From positions 1 through 64,000 of the forward strand of contig NZ_JAANOG010000008.1 in the NCBI RefSeq assembly GCF_019923745.1: a DNA stretch of 64,000 nucleotides. Direction: 5' to 3'. The stretch comes from Aquirufa aurantiipilula (GTDB lineage: Bacteria > Bacteroidota > Bacteroidia > Cytophagales > Spirosomataceae). Positions 17,461 to 27,295 of the stretch are shown piece by piece (position 1 is the stretch's first letter; the number at the start of each line of letters is the position of its first letter). Under the pieces are notes generated by a model. The model saw only the letters and a program-made list of their open reading frames with translations, was not told where the DNA came from and made no database searches. The translations under genes and the position numbers were made by a program.

Positions 17461-18207
17461 TTATGACTGAAATCCGGCAAAAGCTAACATTCTGCCAGTC
17501 AATCCCTGTTCTTTTCTATGAGAAAAAAAATGTTCATTGTGTTCAACAGTACACCAGGGAGCAATTTCAATTTGTGTAATGCCTGATTTCCTTAATTGTA
17601 AAGCATGGTGTTTTTTTAAATCCACATGCCATTTGTTATATAGCTTTTGTTTACAAGACTCTGGAAATTTTTCAGCTACTTCATCACCCACTTCAAAATG
17701 TTGAACACTGATGCATGGGCCAATATAAGCCAATAAAATCTCTGGTTTACTATGGTATTTACTAATCAATAAATCAGCAGTTTTAGGTACAATTCCCAAG
17801 ATAGACCCTTTCCAACCCGCATGAACTGCTGCCGTAATTTTCTGTTCGGGGTCCACTAAGAGAATTGGGCAACAATCTGCAATGCCTACTGCTGAAAATA
17901 TATTCACCTGAGTGCTGATAATGGCATCATATCCATTCTCATAATCAGGTAGTTGGCATTCCCAAATATGATCTTGATGCGTTTGAAATGACCTAGCTAA
18001 TTGACTTGCGTCTATGCCTAAGGATTGGCATAAAAGATTAATATTTTCCTGAATGGTTTCAACTTGGTCGTTGGTATGTACTCCTAGATTTAGTGAATGA
18101 TAAGGAGCTTGACTTTTTCCACCGTGGCGGGTGCTGACACCCGCCACTAAAGATGGAATATGTTTAAAAATGTCCGGTTTAAGGTATAAATCGGATGGTT
18201 TAATCAT
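17461..18207 (-). CDS. pgeF: Peptidoglycan editing factor (YfiH/laccase-domain family)
   Basis: Cytoplasmic amidase family that removes wrongly incorporated amino acids from peptidoglycan precursors; older annotation calls it polyphenol oxidase or laccase. Conserved metal-binding segments are GVSTRHGG near residue 24, SFQTHQDH, GIADCCPILLVD and AAVHAGWKGS, then IGPCISVQHFEVG and a C-terminal NEHFFSHRKE. Length 248 is normal. Its start overlaps the end of the gluconate dehydrogenase-subunit-like gene by 8 bases, so it is probably the last member of that minus-strand operon. Confidence 0.93.
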   Translation of the reverse strand: MIKPSDLYLKPDIFKHIPSLVAGVSTRHGGKSQAPYHSLNLGVHTNDQVETIQENINLLCQSLGIDASQLARSFQTHQDHIWECQLPDYENGYDAIISTQVNIFSAVGIADCCPILLVDPEQKITAAVHAGWKGSILGIVPKTADLLISKYHSKPEILLAYIGPCISVQHFEVGDEVAEKFPESCKQKLYNKWHVDLKKHHALQLRKSGITQIEIAPWCTVEHNEHFFSHRKEQGLTGRMLAFAGFQS

Positions 18208-18838
18208 CGTAAGATAATCCGTATTGCTTTAATACATCATCTGGTACCCCTTTCCATTCGTTGGGAGTATTTCCTTTATACGCCAAATCATCTAATCCAA
18301 TTCTAGACGTATAGAATCCAGTTGCTGTCAAGTTTCTCATCAATGTGAAAAAATTCACTCCTTGAGAAAACTGAGGTTTGACCTTTTCAGGATAAGCAAT
18401 GTCTTCCACGATTTCAATACGTTGCTTTGGAGTAATTTCCGTAAATAATTTACTAAAACGACGCTTTGATTCACCATCTAACCATCTCAAACCACCTCGC
18501 ATTGGGGTTTTAAATTCTGGTTTATCTTTTACAATAAACTCAATGAATTTAGTGACACCCGATTGAGAAGCGCTTCCCGATTTGCCATCTGCAGGGATAA
18601 TGATATCCGACAAAATGGTGATAGTGGCTAACTCATGAGCATTTAAGAACTTTTCTGCCATTAATTTGGCATCACGTTCTGCTTCATCCATGGTTCTACC
18701 ATTAGGTACTTTTAAAGGAGCGACTTTTTTAGGGTCTGGTGCGCCTTCTAATGCCTCCATGGCTTTTACTTGTGGATTCAATGCAGCTAAGCCCAATGAA
18801 CTTAAGCCGATATTTTTTAAATAATCTCTTCTTTTCAT
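18200..18838 (-). CDS. Gluconate 2-dehydrogenase subunit 3 family protein
   Basis: 212-residue exported subunit. The N-terminus MKRRDYLKNIGLSSLGLAAL has the twin-arginine-like pattern seen in this family. The helical domain contains FLNAHELATITILSDIIIPADGKSGSA and RGGLRWLDGESKRRF, which are typical. It partners the FAD subunit encoded directly upstream (TAATG overlap at 18838). Together they resemble membrane-associated sugar or alcohol dehydrogenases; a dedicated cytochrome c subunit is not in this operon. Confidence 0.87.
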   Translation of the reverse strand: MKRRDYLKNIGLSSLGLAALNPQVKAMEALEGAPDPKKVAPLKVPNGRTMDEAERDAKLMAEKFLNAHELATITILSDIIIPADGKSGSASQSGVTKFIEFIVKDKPEFKTPMRGGLRWLDGESKRRFSKLFTEITPKQRIEIVEDIAYPEKVKPQFSQGVNFFTLMRNLTATGFYTSRIGLDDLAYKGNTPNEWKGVPDDVLKQYGLSYDD

Positions 18839-20592
18839 TATAAATTGGCTTTTTTACGTTGATCAATAATATATTCGGAAGTACGCATAGAAAGTGCAAG
18901 GATAGTCCATGTAGCATTCTTATCTCCCTGAGAAACGAATGGTGCCGCATCTGCCAAGAACAAGTTCTTCACATCATGTGCCTGGCAATTTGAATTTACG
19001 ACCGAAGTGCTCGCATTATTTCCCATACGCGCTGTTCCTACTTCGTGAATAATACGTCCTGGATCTGCTAAGCCGTAATTGGTATCTGCACCCGGCTTTT
19101 TGCCCATGGCCTTACCACCCATGGCATCAATAATTTGCTCAAAGGTGTCTTGCATGTGTTTTGCCTGCTTGATTTCGTAATCGCTCCATTTGTAATTGAA
19201 GCGTAAAACTGGAATACCATATTTGTCAACCACATTTGGATCAATTTCACAATAGTTATCTTCTCTAGGTACAGGTTCTCCACGACCAGCAAAGCTGACA
19301 TAAGAACCGTAAAAACGACGATAATCTTCTTTCAATGTCGCTCCATATCCACCTGCTGCTTTTTTCAAACCATCACGAGTGAAGTTTTCACGTCCATTTA
19401 ATCCTTCAATTCCCCATCCAAAACCGTAGCTAGGCATACCCATACCACCACCGTATTCGATGTGGTAACCACGTGGAAAGTCTAATTTACTGTTATCGCC
19501 CCACCAAGGAGAGTAAATGTGAGAACCACCTACGCCATCTTCATTGTATGTTTTGCGATCAAATAAGGAAGGAATAATGGCAGAACGAGAAGCTCCTGTT
19601 GAGTCGTTGATGTACTTTCCAACTACCCCACTGGAATTGGCAATACCATTCGGGAAACGAGAACTTTTTGAGTTCAATAATAAACGTGCCGTCTCACCAG
19701 CTGAAGCTGCCAAAACAACAATTTTACCTTTCACTGAATATTCTTGTAATGTACCAGTATGTACATAAGAAACGCCAGTTGCCAAACCAGATATTGGATC
19801 AGTTGTTACTTCTCTAGCCATGGCATATGGCAATAATGTCAAATTACCTGTTGCTGCTGCGGGTTTAACCAATACAGAGGAAGAAGAGAAGTCGGCATAT
19901 GCCTGACAAGCACGAGAACATTGTGCACAGTAGAAACATTGGCCACGCTCATTGTTGATTGGCTTAGTCAAAATCGAAAGACGAGATGGGTAAGTCGGGA
20001 TTCCGATGGCCTTATTCGCTTTCTTAATCATTAATTCATGCAAACGAGCCTTAGGAGGAGGTAAGAAAATTCCATCTGGGTTATTTCTTAGTCCTTCATT
20101 GGTACCAAATACACCAATTAAACGATCTACTTTATCGTAATATGGCTTCATGTCGTCATAGCCAATAGGCCAGTCGTCACCTAAACCGTCTATACTTTTT
20201 CTTTTAAAATCATCAGGTCCAAAACGCAAAGAAATACGGCCCCAGTGGTTGGTTCTACCACCCACCATACGAGATCTGAACCAATCAAATTTGGTTCCTT
20301 CTTTACGGGTATAAGGTTCACCTTCAATATCCCAACCACCATAAGCTGCATCAAAATCACCAAAAGGACGGGTGGTATTTGCACCACGACGAGGCGATTC
20401 ATATGGCCATTTTAATTGGGTAATATTTTTTGGATCAGCGGGGTCATAAGGTTGACCGGCCTCTAATAAACAGACTTTAGCTCCTGCTTTGGTTAGCATA
20501 TGGGCAGCCATACCACCACCAGCACCTGAGCCAACAATCACCACATCAAAAACCTCTTGTTGAGATTTGATGTATATGGAAGAATTAATCAT
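18838..20592 (-). CDS. GMC family FAD-dependent oxidoreductase
   Basis: Large catalytic subunit, 584 residues. The dinucleotide-binding motif VVIVGSGAGGGMAA is near residue 18. A cysteine-rich CFYCAQCSRACQ segment near residue 224 is typical of the gluconate/sugar dehydrogenase type of GMC proteins, and the C-terminal GMC_oxred_C part contains HEVGTARMGNNASTSVVN and the final NATWTILALSMR. No signal peptide is seen, so it likely travels with the Tat-type small subunit encoded next. Substrate is probably a sugar, sugar acid or polyol but cannot be specified. Confidence 0.9.
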   Translation of the reverse strand: MINSSIYIKSQQEVFDVVIVGSGAGGGMAAHMLTKAGAKVCLLEAGQPYDPADPKNITQLKWPYESPRRGANTTRPFGDFDAAYGGWDIEGEPYTRKEGTKFDWFRSRMVGGRTNHWGRISLRFGPDDFKRKSIDGLGDDWPIGYDDMKPYYDKVDRLIGVFGTNEGLRNNPDGIFLPPPKARLHELMIKKANKAIGIPTYPSRLSILTKPINNERGQCFYCAQCSRACQAYADFSSSSVLVKPAAATGNLTLLPYAMAREVTTDPISGLATGVSYVHTGTLQEYSVKGKIVVLAASAGETARLLLNSKSSRFPNGIANSSGVVGKYINDSTGASRSAIIPSLFDRKTYNEDGVGGSHIYSPWWGDNSKLDFPRGYHIEYGGGMGMPSYGFGWGIEGLNGRENFTRDGLKKAAGGYGATLKEDYRRFYGSYVSFAGRGEPVPREDNYCEIDPNVVDKYGIPVLRFNYKWSDYEIKQAKHMQDTFEQIIDAMGGKAMGKKPGADTNYGLADPGRIIHEVGTARMGNNASTSVVNSNCQAHDVKNLFLADAAPFVSQGDKNATWTILALSMRTSEYIIDQRKKANL

Positions 20593-20889
20593 AGTTATGG
20601 GTTTCGAAATTATTTGGCAAAATAGGGAAATAATTTTTCAATTTCTAATTTTCTTATCCTGAAAAATAGCTAATCCAGGATTATCTATATGCTTTTTTAA
20701 AATGGAATGAATGTTCGTTTATTTAAAGGGAATGAACCATTTTTTCTCTTCCTTAGTAATAAGCCTCGTCAATTTATTCGTATTTTTTATTCCGTTTATC
20801 GCTCATTTTAAAAATGGTCAAAATCCGGCACTTTGGTGTAATAATTCGGCCAAAATTCTTATTTTTACAACCTTTATATCAATACTAGT
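20593..20889. other. Divergent promoter region between the GMC operon and mutS
   Basis: About 300 bases without a convincing gene. It must contain the promoters for the minus-strand GMC operon and plus-strand mutS. AT-rich stretches resembling -7 boxes occur (for example a TATTTTGC on the minus strand near 20627), but none is a perfect TAnnTTTG with a well-placed TTG. A 71-residue hydrophobic frame (20711-20926) overlaps mutS and is not believed. Confidence 0.4.
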
Positions 20890-23535
20890 TTGGCCAGAAA
20901 AGCAGCAGATGGACAAGAACCTTTGAAAAAAGGAGAAACTCCACTTTCCCGACAATTTAATCAGATTAAAGCCAAATATCCTGGGGCAATTTTGCTTTTT
21001 AGGGTAGGGGACTTTTATGAAACATTTGGGGAAGATGCGGTGAAAGCATCCAAAATATTAGGCATTGTTTTAACACGAAGAAACAATGGAAATGCTGATG
21101 ACCACCTGGCTGGTTTTCCCCACCATTCCTTGGATGTTTACTTACCCAAATTGGTTCGGGCTGGACAGCGTGTAGCTATTTGTGATCAATTGGAAAATCC
21201 TGCTGAAGCTAAAGGGATTGTTAAACGAGGGGTAACAGAATTAGTGACTCCTGGTGTTTCTTTTAATGATCAAGTTTTAGACAACAAAAGAAATAATTAT
21301 GTGGCTTCCATTGCCTTTCCGTCCACCACTCAAAACTTGTATGGATTGGCTTTATTGGATATTTCTACCGGTGAATATATGTGCTCCCAAGGCCCTTTGG
21401 CCTATATACAAAAGTTAATTCAAAGTTTTTTACCGGCTGAAATTCTATACCCCAAAAAGTTCAGAAATCAGTTTTTAGAATCTTTTGGCGATCAGTTTCA
21501 TTCATTCAGTTTGGAAGAGTGGATCTTTAGCCACGAATTTACTTATCCACTATTAACCCAGCATTTTAAAACACAAAATTTAAAGGGATTTGGTATAGAA
21601 GAAATGCCTTTGGGGATAATTGCAGCAGGGGTAATTTTACATTATTTAGCAGAAACAGAGCACAAACAAGTGGCTCATATTTCTTCCATTCAACGCATTG
21701 AAGAAGATAAATATGTTTGGCTAGACCGATTCACCATTCGGAATTTGGAATTAATACATCCTTCTCAAGAAGGTGGAGTTCCCCTAATTTCATTGATGGA
21801 TCAAACGCTTACCGCTATGGGGGCTCGCTTGCTTCGAAAATGGATGGTTCTTCCTCTGAAACAGTTGAATGAAATTCAAGATCGTCAGTTGGGTGTTGCG
21901 GAATTAGTTCAAAATCAAGATTTATTGGATTTGCTAGTTAGTTATTTAAAGCCCATAGGTGATTTGGAACGTTTGATATCCAAAGTTGCTGCGAGTAGAA
22001 TTAATCCAAGGGAACTAGTTCAGTTGAAAAAGGCATTACAGCAAATTCCATTAATCAAGGAATTACTGTGGGATAATAGCCAAGGCAGTTTAAAAAAGTG
22101 GGCAGATTGCTTAAATCCCTGTACCACATTGGTGGAAAAAATAGAATTAGCTCTTCGAGATGATGCACCTATGTTGGCTCATCAAGGAGGAATTGTAAAA
22201 ACAGGGTATCAAGCAGAATTGGATGAACTACATTTACTTTCATCCAATGGAAAAGAATATTTACAAGACTTACAAAAAAGAGAAATAGAGAGAACCGGAA
22301 TTTCCTCTTTGAAAGTAGCTTATAATAAGGTATTTGGCTACTATTTGGAAGTAACCAATTCGCACAAAGACCGAGTACCTCCCGAGTGGATCCGGAAGCA
22401 AACTTTAGTGAATGCCGAAAGGTACATTACAGATGAGCTAAAGGTATATGAAGAAAAAATCCTAACAGCAGAGGATCGTATATCTCAGATTGAATATGGG
22501 ATTTTTCAAGAACTGATTCGGGAAGCGATGGAATATTTGGAGCTCATTCAAGTGAATGCCCAGTGCGTGGCAACTTTGGATGTGTTGCAGAGTTTTGCCA
22601 CTATTGCTCAAAAAAATCATTATGTACAGCCTGAATTGCAGGATTCCGATGCAATTGATATCAAGGAAGGGCGTCACCCAGTCATTGAACAACAGTTACC
22701 AGTAGGGGAAGCTTATGTGCCAAATGATGTTTATTTGGATAATGAATCCCAACAAATCATCATGATTACTGGGCCCAACATGGCGGGTAAATCAGCCTTA
22801 CTTCGTCAGACAGCATTGATTGTGTTAATGGCCCAAATGGGATCTTTTGTTCCCGCCAAGGCTGCAACTATCGGTTTGGTAGATAAAGTATTTACTCGCG
22901 TGGGGGCATCGGATAATCTTTCTAAAGGAGAATCTACTTTCATGGTCGAGATGACGGAGACTGCAGCTATTTTGAATAATTTATCCAATAAATCGCTCGT
23001 ATTATTGGATGAAATAGGCAGAGGGACGTCTACTTATGATGGGGTTTCCATGGCATGGGCTATAGCCGAGCATTTACATAATCACCCTAAAAGTCTAGCA
23101 AAAACGCTTTTTGCCACTCACTACCATGAGCTGAATCAATTAGCGGATGATTTTCCACGTATTAAGAACTTCCATGTATCAGTGAAAGAAATGGGAAATA
23201 AAATCATCTTTTTGAGAAAGCTATTGCCTGGGGGATCTGCCCATAGTTTTGGTATTCATGTGGCTCAAATGGCCGGAATGCCTACCCCTTTAGTACTTCG
23301 TGCACATGAAATTTTGAGGCATTTGGAAAAGGATCATATCAAAGAAGATCATGATCAAAAACTCAAAGACATGCCTAAAGTCAATTATCAATTAAGTCTT
23401 TTTGGGGCTGAAATTCCAGCTGGATTAAAAGAAGTTAATGATCAATTAGAAAAATTGGATGTTAATTCACTTTCACCGATTGAAGCTCTATTGAAGCTGA
23501 ATGAATTGAAGAAGATGATAAGTAATAAATTGTAA
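20890..23535 (+). CDS. mutS: DNA mismatch repair protein MutS
   Basis: Recognises mismatches and starts repair with MutL. 881 residues. N-terminal mismatch-binding domain carries LFRVGDFYETFGEDA (the Phe-x-Glu contact). Walker A GPNMAGKSALLRQ is near 628, Walker B VLLDEIGRGTSTYDG near 700, then FATHYHEL. The gene begins at a TTG: no in-frame ATG lies near, and the resulting N-terminus MARKAADGQ... ETPLSRQFNQIKAKYPG agrees with relatives. It converges with nadK. It looks full length with no missing motif. Confidence 0.97.
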   Translation: MARKAADGQEPLKKGETPLSRQFNQIKAKYPGAILLFRVGDFYETFGEDAVKASKILGIVLTRRNNGNADDHLAGFPHHSLDVYLPKLVRAGQRVAICDQLENPAEAKGIVKRGVTELVTPGVSFNDQVLDNKRNNYVASIAFPSTTQNLYGLALLDISTGEYMCSQGPLAYIQKLIQSFLPAEILYPKKFRNQFLESFGDQFHSFSLEEWIFSHEFTYPLLTQHFKTQNLKGFGIEEMPLGIIAAGVILHYLAETEHKQVAHISSIQRIEEDKYVWLDRFTIRNLELIHPSQEGGVPLISLMDQTLTAMGARLLRKWMVLPLKQLNEIQDRQLGVAELVQNQDLLDLLVSYLKPIGDLERLISKVAASRINPRELVQLKKALQQIPLIKELLWDNSQGSLKKWADCLNPCTTLVEKIELALRDDAPMLAHQGGIVKTGYQAELDELHLLSSNGKEYLQDLQKREIERTGISSLKVAYNKVFGYYLEVTNSHKDRVPPEWIRKQTLVNAERYITDELKVYEEKILTAEDRISQIEYGIFQELIREAMEYLELIQVNAQCVATLDVLQSFATIAQKNHYVQPELQDSDAIDIKEGRHPVIEQQLPVGEAYVPNDVYLDNESQQIIMITGPNMAGKSALLRQTALIVLMAQMGSFVPAKAATIGLVDKVFTRVGASDNLSKGESTFMVEMTETAAILNNLSNKSLVLLDEIGRGTSTYDGVSMAWAIAEHLHNHPKSLAKTLFATHYHELNQLADDFPRIKNFHVSVKEMGNKIIFLRKLLPGGSAHSFGIHVAQMAGMPTPLVLRAHEILRHLEKDHIKEDHDQKLKDMPKVNYQLSLFGAEIPAGLKEVNDQLEKLDVNSLSPIEALLKLNELKKMISNKL

Positions 23536-23567
23536 ATGATGAATTATAAAGTATAAATGGGGCTTCC

Positions 23568-23620
23568 TTTCTACATTCTACACTCTTCATTCACAATTCG
23601 CCATTCATAATTTCCAATTT
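23568..23620. repeat. ATTC-rich degenerate repeat tract between mutS and nadK
   Basis: Short irregular units around ATTC (ctacattcta, cttcattcac, gccattcata) follow each other across the convergent intergenic gap. Similar low-complexity tracts sit between genes in other Bacteroidota. It may reflect slippage or act as a weak termination zone; no clean hairpin with a T-run is present. Confidence 0.35.
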
Positions 23621-24500
23621 AGTTTCTCGCATCTAATCCCCAATTCAATTTGTTTCTAAGGGTTTGTAAGAAGTCATCACCGGGGATTTTGATTAATCTG
23701 GCAGGGAACGGGGCTTTTTGAACTTCAATACTAAATTGGCTATCCACCACTTTAGAGCGGGAATCAATGGAAATTAAGAAGTTTTGACTCCGACTACTAA
23801 CCTCAAAGCGTAAATGGGTATCACTAGAAACGACTAAAGGACGCACATTAAGGTTGTGAGGACTCATTGGCGCAATGATGAAGATGTCTGAGGTTGGCAT
23901 CACTAATGGACCACCCACAGATAAGGAATAACCAGTGGAGCCCGTGGCAGTGGATACGATAAGACCATCTGCCCAATAGGAGTTCAGGTAATTGCCGTCC
24001 ACATAAGCTTTAATAACAATCATAGAAGAGGTATCAGTTTTCATAATACCTACTTCATTTAGACCAAATGATTTATTTTCAAATAAGTCTACTTCCGTTT
24101 TTACCTCAACTAAGCCTCGTTCTTCCACTCGGTAATTTCCATCAATTAAAAAATCCAAAGCTTGAGAAACTTCTTGAGGAGAAATGGTTGCTAAAAAGCC
24201 CAATCTACCCGTATTGATACCTAAAATAGGTATCATTTTACTGCCGATATGCGTTAAGGTTTCCAATAGAGTCCCATCTCCTCCAATACTCCAAGCCATG
24301 TCCACTTGATTTGGGCCTTCCGTGGAAGAATAAGCTGGGATTGAGTTTACATCAAAACCATGCTCTATTAAATGCGATTTAAAAATTTCGGATAAGGTAA
24401 TTTGACAGTTTTTTGATAGAATATCTGCCCATAAGTCCTCCATCAGGCTTTTGGTATCACCTGTAAATGGTTTTCCGTGAATGGCGATTCGTAGACTCAA
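23619..24500 (-). CDS. nadK: NAD kinase
   Basis: Phosphorylates NAD to NADP in the cytoplasm. 293 residues with the family signatures GGDGTLLETL (about residue 74), GINTGRLGFLATIS, FGLNEVGIMK, and DGLIVSTATGSTGYSLSVGGP (NAD binding). The start is a TTG at 24500, 2 bases after the stop of the CBS gene; it gives LRIAIHGK, which matches the usual N-terminus, and no ATG offers a better one. Operon order is hydrolase, CBS protein, nadK. Confidence 0.95.
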   Translation of the reverse strand: MSLRIAIHGKPFTGDTKSLMEDLWADILSKNCQITLSEIFKSHLIEHGFDVNSIPAYSSTEGPNQVDMAWSIGGDGTLLETLTHIGSKMIPILGINTGRLGFLATISPQEVSQALDFLIDGNYRVEERGLVEVKTEVDLFENKSFGLNEVGIMKTDTSSMIVIKAYVDGNYLNSYWADGLIVSTATGSTGYSLSVGGPLVMPTSDIFIIAPMSPHNLNVRPLVVSSDTHLRFEVSSRSQNFLISIDSRSKVVDSQFSIEVQKAPFPARLIKIPGDDFLQTLRNKLNWGLDARN

Positions 24501-24502
24501 AA

Positions 24503-25198
24503 CTAGGGGTTTAAGTATTTTAAAAGTAGATCAAATCGCATTTGATCTATATCTTCTTGTTGTCCAAACGCAAATGCTTTTTCAATGCCAATATCATGTC
24601 GTTCCAAACTTTTAACCAAATTAGAAAATTGATCTGTTTGAACTTGAATGACCCATTCAGGTAAAGCTTGAGGATTTTTTTCTGAGCGATGAAAAAAACT
24701 TCGTACCATAAGACCTTTGTTTTCTTCAATGATTCGTAAAATGACACTCATGGAATCTCGCTGAACATGAAATGGAATACGTAAAATTCCTCCATTTTTT
24801 CCTGTAAATCCAGATTGGATAAACATGTTCGTAATGACATCTTGATGGATATATCCCATCCAATTTCCTTCTTCATTTATAACAGGAAGAACATTAAATC
24901 CTGTACTTTCAAAAAGCGGAAGGCTAGCTAAAATATCCTCTTCTAATTCCAATTTGTCCTTTTGAAATTCTGATTGAATATCTTTTAATTTGGAGGCCTG
25001 GGATAATTGCTGTGAAATTTGAACAGCGCTGATAGTACCTACCCATTTTTTTCCATCCAAAACACTTAGTGCGGGAACTTTATGTGATTCCATTGCTTTT
25101 AAAGCCTTTGGAAGGCTATCTTGCAAAGAAAGCGTGGGATAGTCAAAGGATAAATAGGATAAGACTAGCATAGCTAAACTTTCGTTTTTTGTAGCCAT
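24503..25198 (-). CDS. CBS-domain protein next to nadK
   Basis: 231-residue cytoplasmic protein. Residues ~10-130 form a pair of CBS motifs (VPALSVLDGKKWVGTISAVQISQQL; FNVLPVINEEGNWMGYIHQDVITNMF), which normally bind adenine nucleotides. A C-terminal ACT-like stretch (~140-215) follows, with ILRIIEENKGLMVRSFF. Adjacent nadK suggests a link to nucleotide sensing, but this is only context. Its start lies within the end of the hydrolase gene (25-base overlap). Confidence 0.78.
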   Translation of the reverse strand: MATKNESLAMLVLSYLSFDYPTLSLQDSLPKALKAMESHKVPALSVLDGKKWVGTISAVQISQQLSQASKLKDIQSEFQKDKLELEEDILASLPLFESTGFNVLPVINEEGNWMGYIHQDVITNMFIQSGFTGKNGGILRIPFHVQRDSMSVILRIIEENKGLMVRSFFHRSEKNPQALPEWVIQVQTDQFSNLVKSLERHDIGIEKAFAFGQQEDIDQMRFDLLLKYLNP

Positions 25199-25935
25199 TT
25201 ATCTAAAATGGCATTAAATTCATCAGGTCTTTCCATCATGGGGGCATGACAACATTTATCAATAAACTGAAGTTCTGAGCCTTGAATTAATTGATTGAAT
25301 TCATGTCCAACTTGCGGAGGCGTAATGGTGTCATTTAATCCCCAAATTAAAAGGGTAGGGGTGTTAATACGGACAATATCTTTGGCCATATTGTTTCTTT
25401 GAGCTGATTTAGCAATGGCAATAATGCGCATTACTTTCGGAATACTATTGGTGATTTCAAAAACCTCATCAACCAATTCTTTGCTGGCGGTTTTTGGGTC
25501 ATAAAAAGTATATTCTACTCTTTCTTTGATGTATTCGTAATTCCCACGCTTTGGATATGATCCACCCATGGAATTTTCAAATAGTCCTGAGGAACCCGTT
25601 AAGATGAGTCGCTGTACTTTTTCTGGATGTCTAAGTGTGTAAATTAATGCCACATGACCACCCAATGAATTTCCAATTAAGCTAAATTTATCTAGTTCTT
25701 TGAAGGCTACAAAATCTTCAATAAAAACGGTTAAGCCTTCACAACCAGCCTCTTTAATGGGCATGTCGTGAATGGGCATAAGCGGTATAATGATGCGGTA
25801 ATTAGATTTGAAGTAGGAAATGACACCTTCCCAGTTACTTAAAGCGCCAAAAAGCCCATGTAACATCAATAATATTTCCCCTTTACCCTCGTCGATATAG
25901 TGATAACCGTTTTCCTCCTTAATTTTGTAATTCAT
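25174..25935 (-). CDS. Alpha/beta hydrolase
   Basis: 253-residue serine hydrolase of the abhydrolase_1 type. HGLFGALSNWEG near residue 26 is the oxyanion-hole segment, GNSLGGHVAL near 89 holds the nucleophile serine, WGLNDTITPP near 197 gives the acid and KCCHAPMMERP near 229 the histidine. No signal peptide, so cytoplasmic. Substrate unknown; relatives include carboxylesterases and C-C bond hydrolases. It heads the operon with the CBS gene and nadK. Confidence 0.86.
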   Translation of the reverse strand: MNYKIKEENGYHYIDEGKGEILLMLHGLFGALSNWEGVISYFKSNYRIIIPLMPIHDMPIKEAGCEGLTVFIEDFVAFKELDKFSLIGNSLGGHVALIYTLRHPEKVQRLILTGSSGLFENSMGGSYPKRGNYEYIKERVEYTFYDPKTASKELVDEVFEITNSIPKVMRIIAIAKSAQRNNMAKDIVRINTPTLLIWGLNDTITPPQVGHEFNQLIQGSELQFIDKCCHAPMMERPDEFNAILDKWLQKTKV

Positions 25936-26021
25936 TCCAGGGAATCATTTAATATGCAAAGTAATAAAAAAGACTTTAAACTTTTGTAAGTTCAAAGAGT
26001 TTGTTTAAATATAAATTTATC

Positions 26022-27230
26022 ATGAAACCAATCGTCATAATCGGAGCAGGTATTGCAGGCCTCCAAGCAGCCAATGTGTTACATGAGGCAGGAATTCCTT
26101 TTGTCTTATTGGAAAAACAAGCTCATGTTGGGGGTAGGGTACAAAGTGAACATTTTCAAGGTTTTACCTTAGATCATGGTTTTCAAGTTTTACAAACATC
26201 TTATCCTGAAGTTCAACAAAGTTTACGATTGCCCGATTTGGATTTATCTTATTTTGATTCTGGTGCATATTTATGGAAAGAAAATGCTTGGCATCCATTT
26301 TTCAGTCCTTGGCATGACACATTTTCTTTATTAAGGGCAGTTGCTGATGGGATTATTACAATTCCTGATTTAGTTAAACTAGCCAGACTTTGGTTGAAAA
26401 TACAATTGGATGCTAAACCCTTATCTAAGAGTCCATTAAGTGCCATGGAGTATATCCATTCACTTCATTTTTCTCCCATCTTCCGAGATGGGTTCTTAAA
26501 GCCATTTTTTTATGGCATATTCCTTGATGATACTTTGTCTCAACCAGCCTCTTTGTTTGTGTTTTATTTAAAACAATTTTTGGAGGGAAGGGCGGCTATT
26601 CCCAAAGCTGGGATGGGTGCTATTTCTGATCAATTATTGAGCGCTTTGCCAGCAGAATCGGTTCGGTTAAGCATTGAGGTGGAAAGTTTGCAAGAAGGGA
26701 AAGTGGTTTTGAAAAATGGAGAGGAAATAGCTTGTTCAAAAATCATTTTGGCAGCCAATCCCACGGCTGCAGCCGATTTATTGGATATTCCTTTGGCTAA
26801 AGGGGCTATTTTGCAGAGTAAAACATTCTATTTTTCAGCCGATACTTTTCCTAATGATGGTAAACTACTGCATTTGGTTCCCAAGTCAGAAGAATCGAAT
26901 ATTTTGCACTATGCTTGTCTAAGTAAGGTTAATCCTAATATAGCACCTGCAGGAAAAGAATTGATTTCTGTCACTACGCTAAAAACCAATATGACTGAAA
27001 AGGAAGTACTGCAAGAACTAAAGCAGTATGTAGGCCAAGAAAAACTGAATTGGAAATTTTTGAAAGCATATTCCATTCCTGAATCTCTTTCCAAGCAGGG
27101 CTTTTGGAAGTTTATCAAGCAAAAAGCACATAAAAAAGGAATTATTCTTACAGGAGATTATACTCAATATCCATCCTTGCAAGCTGCATTTGCTTCAGGT
27201 CGTATGGCAGCTGAGGCAGCTATTAGCTGA
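26022..27230 (+). CDS. FAD-dependent amine-oxidase-like oxidoreductase
   Basis: 402-residue flavoprotein. The Rossmann motif IVIIGAGIAGLQAANVLHEAG lies at the N-terminus, followed by VGGRVQS, and the C-terminal FAD motif is TGDYTQYPSLQAAFASGRMAAEA. This is the protoporphyrinogen oxidase/phytoene desaturase-like superfamily; the reaction is not predictable. The ATG at 26022 is preferred over an upstream TTG at 26001, since relatives begin directly before the Rossmann strand. The next gene starts 65 bases on, so cotranscription is possible. Confidence 0.82.
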   Translation: MKPIVIIGAGIAGLQAANVLHEAGIPFVLLEKQAHVGGRVQSEHFQGFTLDHGFQVLQTSYPEVQQSLRLPDLDLSYFDSGAYLWKENAWHPFFSPWHDTFSLLRAVADGIITIPDLVKLARLWLKIQLDAKPLSKSPLSAMEYIHSLHFSPIFRDGFLKPFFYGIFLDDTLSQPASLFVFYLKQFLEGRAAIPKAGMGAISDQLLSALPAESVRLSIEVESLQEGKVVLKNGEEIACSKIILAANPTAAADLLDIPLAKGAILQSKTFYFSADTFPNDGKLLHLVPKSEESNILHYACLSKVNPNIAPAGKELISVTTLKTNMTEKEVLQELKQYVGQEKLNWKFLKAYSIPESLSKQGFWKFIKQKAHKKGIILTGDYTQYPSLQAAFASGRMAAEAAIS

Positions 27231-27295
27231 TTTTGGTCAATGTTTCCATTCTAATTGTAAGTATTGGTATATTTGTCTTTCGAAAAATTAAACCC

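Noticed and set aside
20711-20926. 71-residue hydrophobic open frame before mutS
   Set aside because: Overlaps the mutS start, has no recognisable family and lies in promoter DNA of low complexity.
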